Shown piece after piece: positions 4,684-5,500 of a stretch of 5,500 nt of DNA (its first letter is position 1; every line of letters begins with the position of its first letter). Position numbers and translations under genes: made by a program. Source of the stretch: Streptomyces speibonae (GTDB lineage: Bacteria > Actinomycetota > Actinomycetes > Streptomycetales > Streptomycetaceae); assembly GCA_000715605.1 (NCBI GenBank), contig KL568539.1, positions 10,763-16,262 of the forward strand, given 5' to 3'. A model generated the notes under the pieces. It worked only from the letters and a program-made list of their open reading frames with translations, was not told where the DNA came from and ran no database searches.

Positions 4684-5500
4684 AGTCCGTACTCCTTCCA
4701 GCGGCGGTCGACCTTCGCCGCCGTCTCGGGGTCGGACTCCACCATGTCGGGCCAGCCCCCGTCGCGCGTGTACCCCTCCTCGGGCCACTTGCGCGTCGCG
4801 TCGATGCCCGCCTTGCCGCCCCAGAACTGCTGGTAGGAGGCGTGGTCGAGATGGTCGACGGGGCCTTCGACGACGGTGAGGTCGCGGGCGTAGTCGGTGT
4901 TGCCGAGGGCCCGCCAGGAGACCTCGTGCAGGTCGTGGACGTCGCAGTCGGCGTCGACGACCACGATCAGTTTGGTCAACGACATCATGTGGGCGCCCCA
5001 GATGGCGTGCATCACCTTCTGGGCGTGTTTGGGGTACTTCTTGTCGATCGAGACGATCGCGCAGTTGTGGAAGCCGCCCGACTCGGGGAGGTGGTAGTCC
5101 ACGATGTCCGGGACGATGATCTTCAGCAGCGGCAGGAAGAAGCGCTCGGTCGCCCGGCCCAGCGGCCCGTCCTCGGTGGGCGGCCGGCTGACCACGATCG
5201 ACTGGAGCAGCGGCCGCTTCCGCATCGTCACGCAGTCGATCGTCAGGGCGGGGAAGGGCTCCTGCGGGGTGTAGAACCCGGTGTGGTCGCCGAACGGCCC
5301 CTCGGGCAGCATCTCGCCCGGCTCCAGCCAGCCCTCCAGGACGACCTCCGCCTGCGCGGGCACCTGGAGCGGAACGGTCCTGCAGTCGACCATCTCGATC
5401 CGCTTGCCCTGCACGAACCCGGCGAACAGGTACTCGTCGATGTCCCCGGGCAGCGGCGCCGTGGACGCGTAGGTCACGGCCGGCGGGCAGCCGAAGGCGA
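4680..5500 (-). CDS. mqnL: UbiD-type decarboxylase of the menaquinone pathway (MqnL), 5' end beyond window
   Basis: About 272 C-terminal residues of a protein whose family is usually near 480-500 residues are present. The frame is open through the right edge (…AFGCPPAVTYAS), so the GTG at 5477 is internal and not the start. UbiD enzymes use prenylated FMN to remove the ring carboxylate, here from the prenylated 1,4-dihydroxy-6-naphthoate made by MqnP. Visible marks are DEYLFAG (5438-5418), AEVVLEG (5351-5331), PEGPFGDHTGFY with the expected catalytic Glu (codon 5303-5301) and acidic partner Asp (5288-5286), KYPKHAQKVMHAIWG, VVVDADCDVHD and GIDATRKWPEEG. The Glu of DEYLFAG lies 44 residues before the catalytic Glu, as the metal ligand Glu233 does in Fdc1 by my recollection. 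The Arg of the Arg-Glu-Glu triad lies outside the window. The stop overlaps the next gene by 4 bases (GTGA). Its cofactor supplier mqnM lies about 2.1 kb downstream. Confidence 0.93.
   Translation of the reverse strand, partial: AFGCPPAVTYASTAPLPGDIDEYLFAGFVQGKRIEMVDCRTVPLQVPAQAEVVLEGWLEPGEMLPEGPFGDHTGFYTPQEPFPALTIDCVTMRKRPLLQSIVVSRPPTEDGPLGRATERFFLPLLKIIVPDIVDYHLPESGGFHNCAIVSIDKKYPKHAQKVMHAIWGAHMMSLTKLIVVVDADCDVHDLHEVSWRALGNTDYARDLTVVEGPVDHLDHASYQQFWGGKAGIDATRKWPEEGYTRDGGWPDMVESDPETAAKVDRRWKEYGL
4692..4697 (-). promoter_or_regulatory. Ribosome-binding site that decides the GTG start of the 155-aa protein
   Basis: AAGGAG within GGAAGGAG lies inside the end of mqnL, 8 bases before the GTG at 4683. 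The spacing is ideal for that GTG and too long (17 bases) for the ATG at 4674. Confidence 0.7.

Noticed and set aside
4684..4788. Longer start (190 residues) for the protein between mqnL and mqnP
   Set aside because: It would overlap mqnL by more than 100 bases and adds an Arg/Gly-rich shadow segment. The GTGA overlap and AAGGAG spacing point to 4683.
5475..5477. GTG at 5477 as the start of mqnL
   Set aside because: The frame is open to the window edge, and the UbiD family has a further 200 or so residues upstream, including the flavin- and metal-binding parts.
1..5500. Mobile element, CRISPR array, tRNA, rRNA or defence island
   Set aside because: No transposase, integrase, spaced repeat array, cloverleaf or toxin/nuclease gene is visible. 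Nearly all sequence is accounted for by seven genes with short spacers.

Overview
This window is a piece of a high-GC actinobacterial chromosome, most likely Streptomyces or a close relative. The coding frames have strongly G/C-biased third positions, GTG is used as a start codon, and the left edge carries a short sequence resembling a dispersed repeat that I remember as common between Streptomyces genes. Most of the window belongs to the futalosine (mqn) route of menaquinone biosynthesis. None of the genes of the classical o-succinylbenzoate route is present.

Layout from right to left, the direction in which most genes are read. A UbiD-type decarboxylase (mqnL, entering from beyond the right edge) overlaps a 155-residue protein of unknown function by 4 bases (GTGA). 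That gene overlaps a UbiA-type prenyltransferase (mqnP) by 4 bases (ATGA). The three therefore look like one translationally coupled operon on the minus strand. A rhomboid intramembrane protease gene on the plus strand faces mqnP tail to tail, with an array of roughly 10-bp tandem repeats at the meeting point. The rhomboid gene is divergent from a second minus-strand group: a UbiX-type flavin prenyltransferase (mqnM), an Lrp/AsnC-family regulator, and the radical SAM enzyme aminofutalosine synthase (mqnE). The mqnE gene ends near the left edge in front of small hairpins.

How the parts fit together. MqnE makes aminodeoxyfutalosine early in the pathway. After steps encoded elsewhere, MqnP attaches the polyprenyl tail to 1,4-dihydroxy-6-naphthoate. 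MqnL then removes the carboxyl group using prenylated FMN, which MqnM supplies. The Lrp/AsnC protein is the obvious candidate local regulator. The 155-residue acidic protein and the rhomboid protease are not recognised members of the pathway and are the parts most worth following up.

Most of the window is well-understood primary metabolism, and I see no mobile element, CRISPR array, RNA gene or defence system. The less ordinary points are the coupled unknown protein inside the operon, the rhomboid gene splitting the cluster, a probable leaderless start for mqnM, a palindrome in the ribosome-binding spacer of the regulator, and the tandem repeats that run into the mqnP stop codon.
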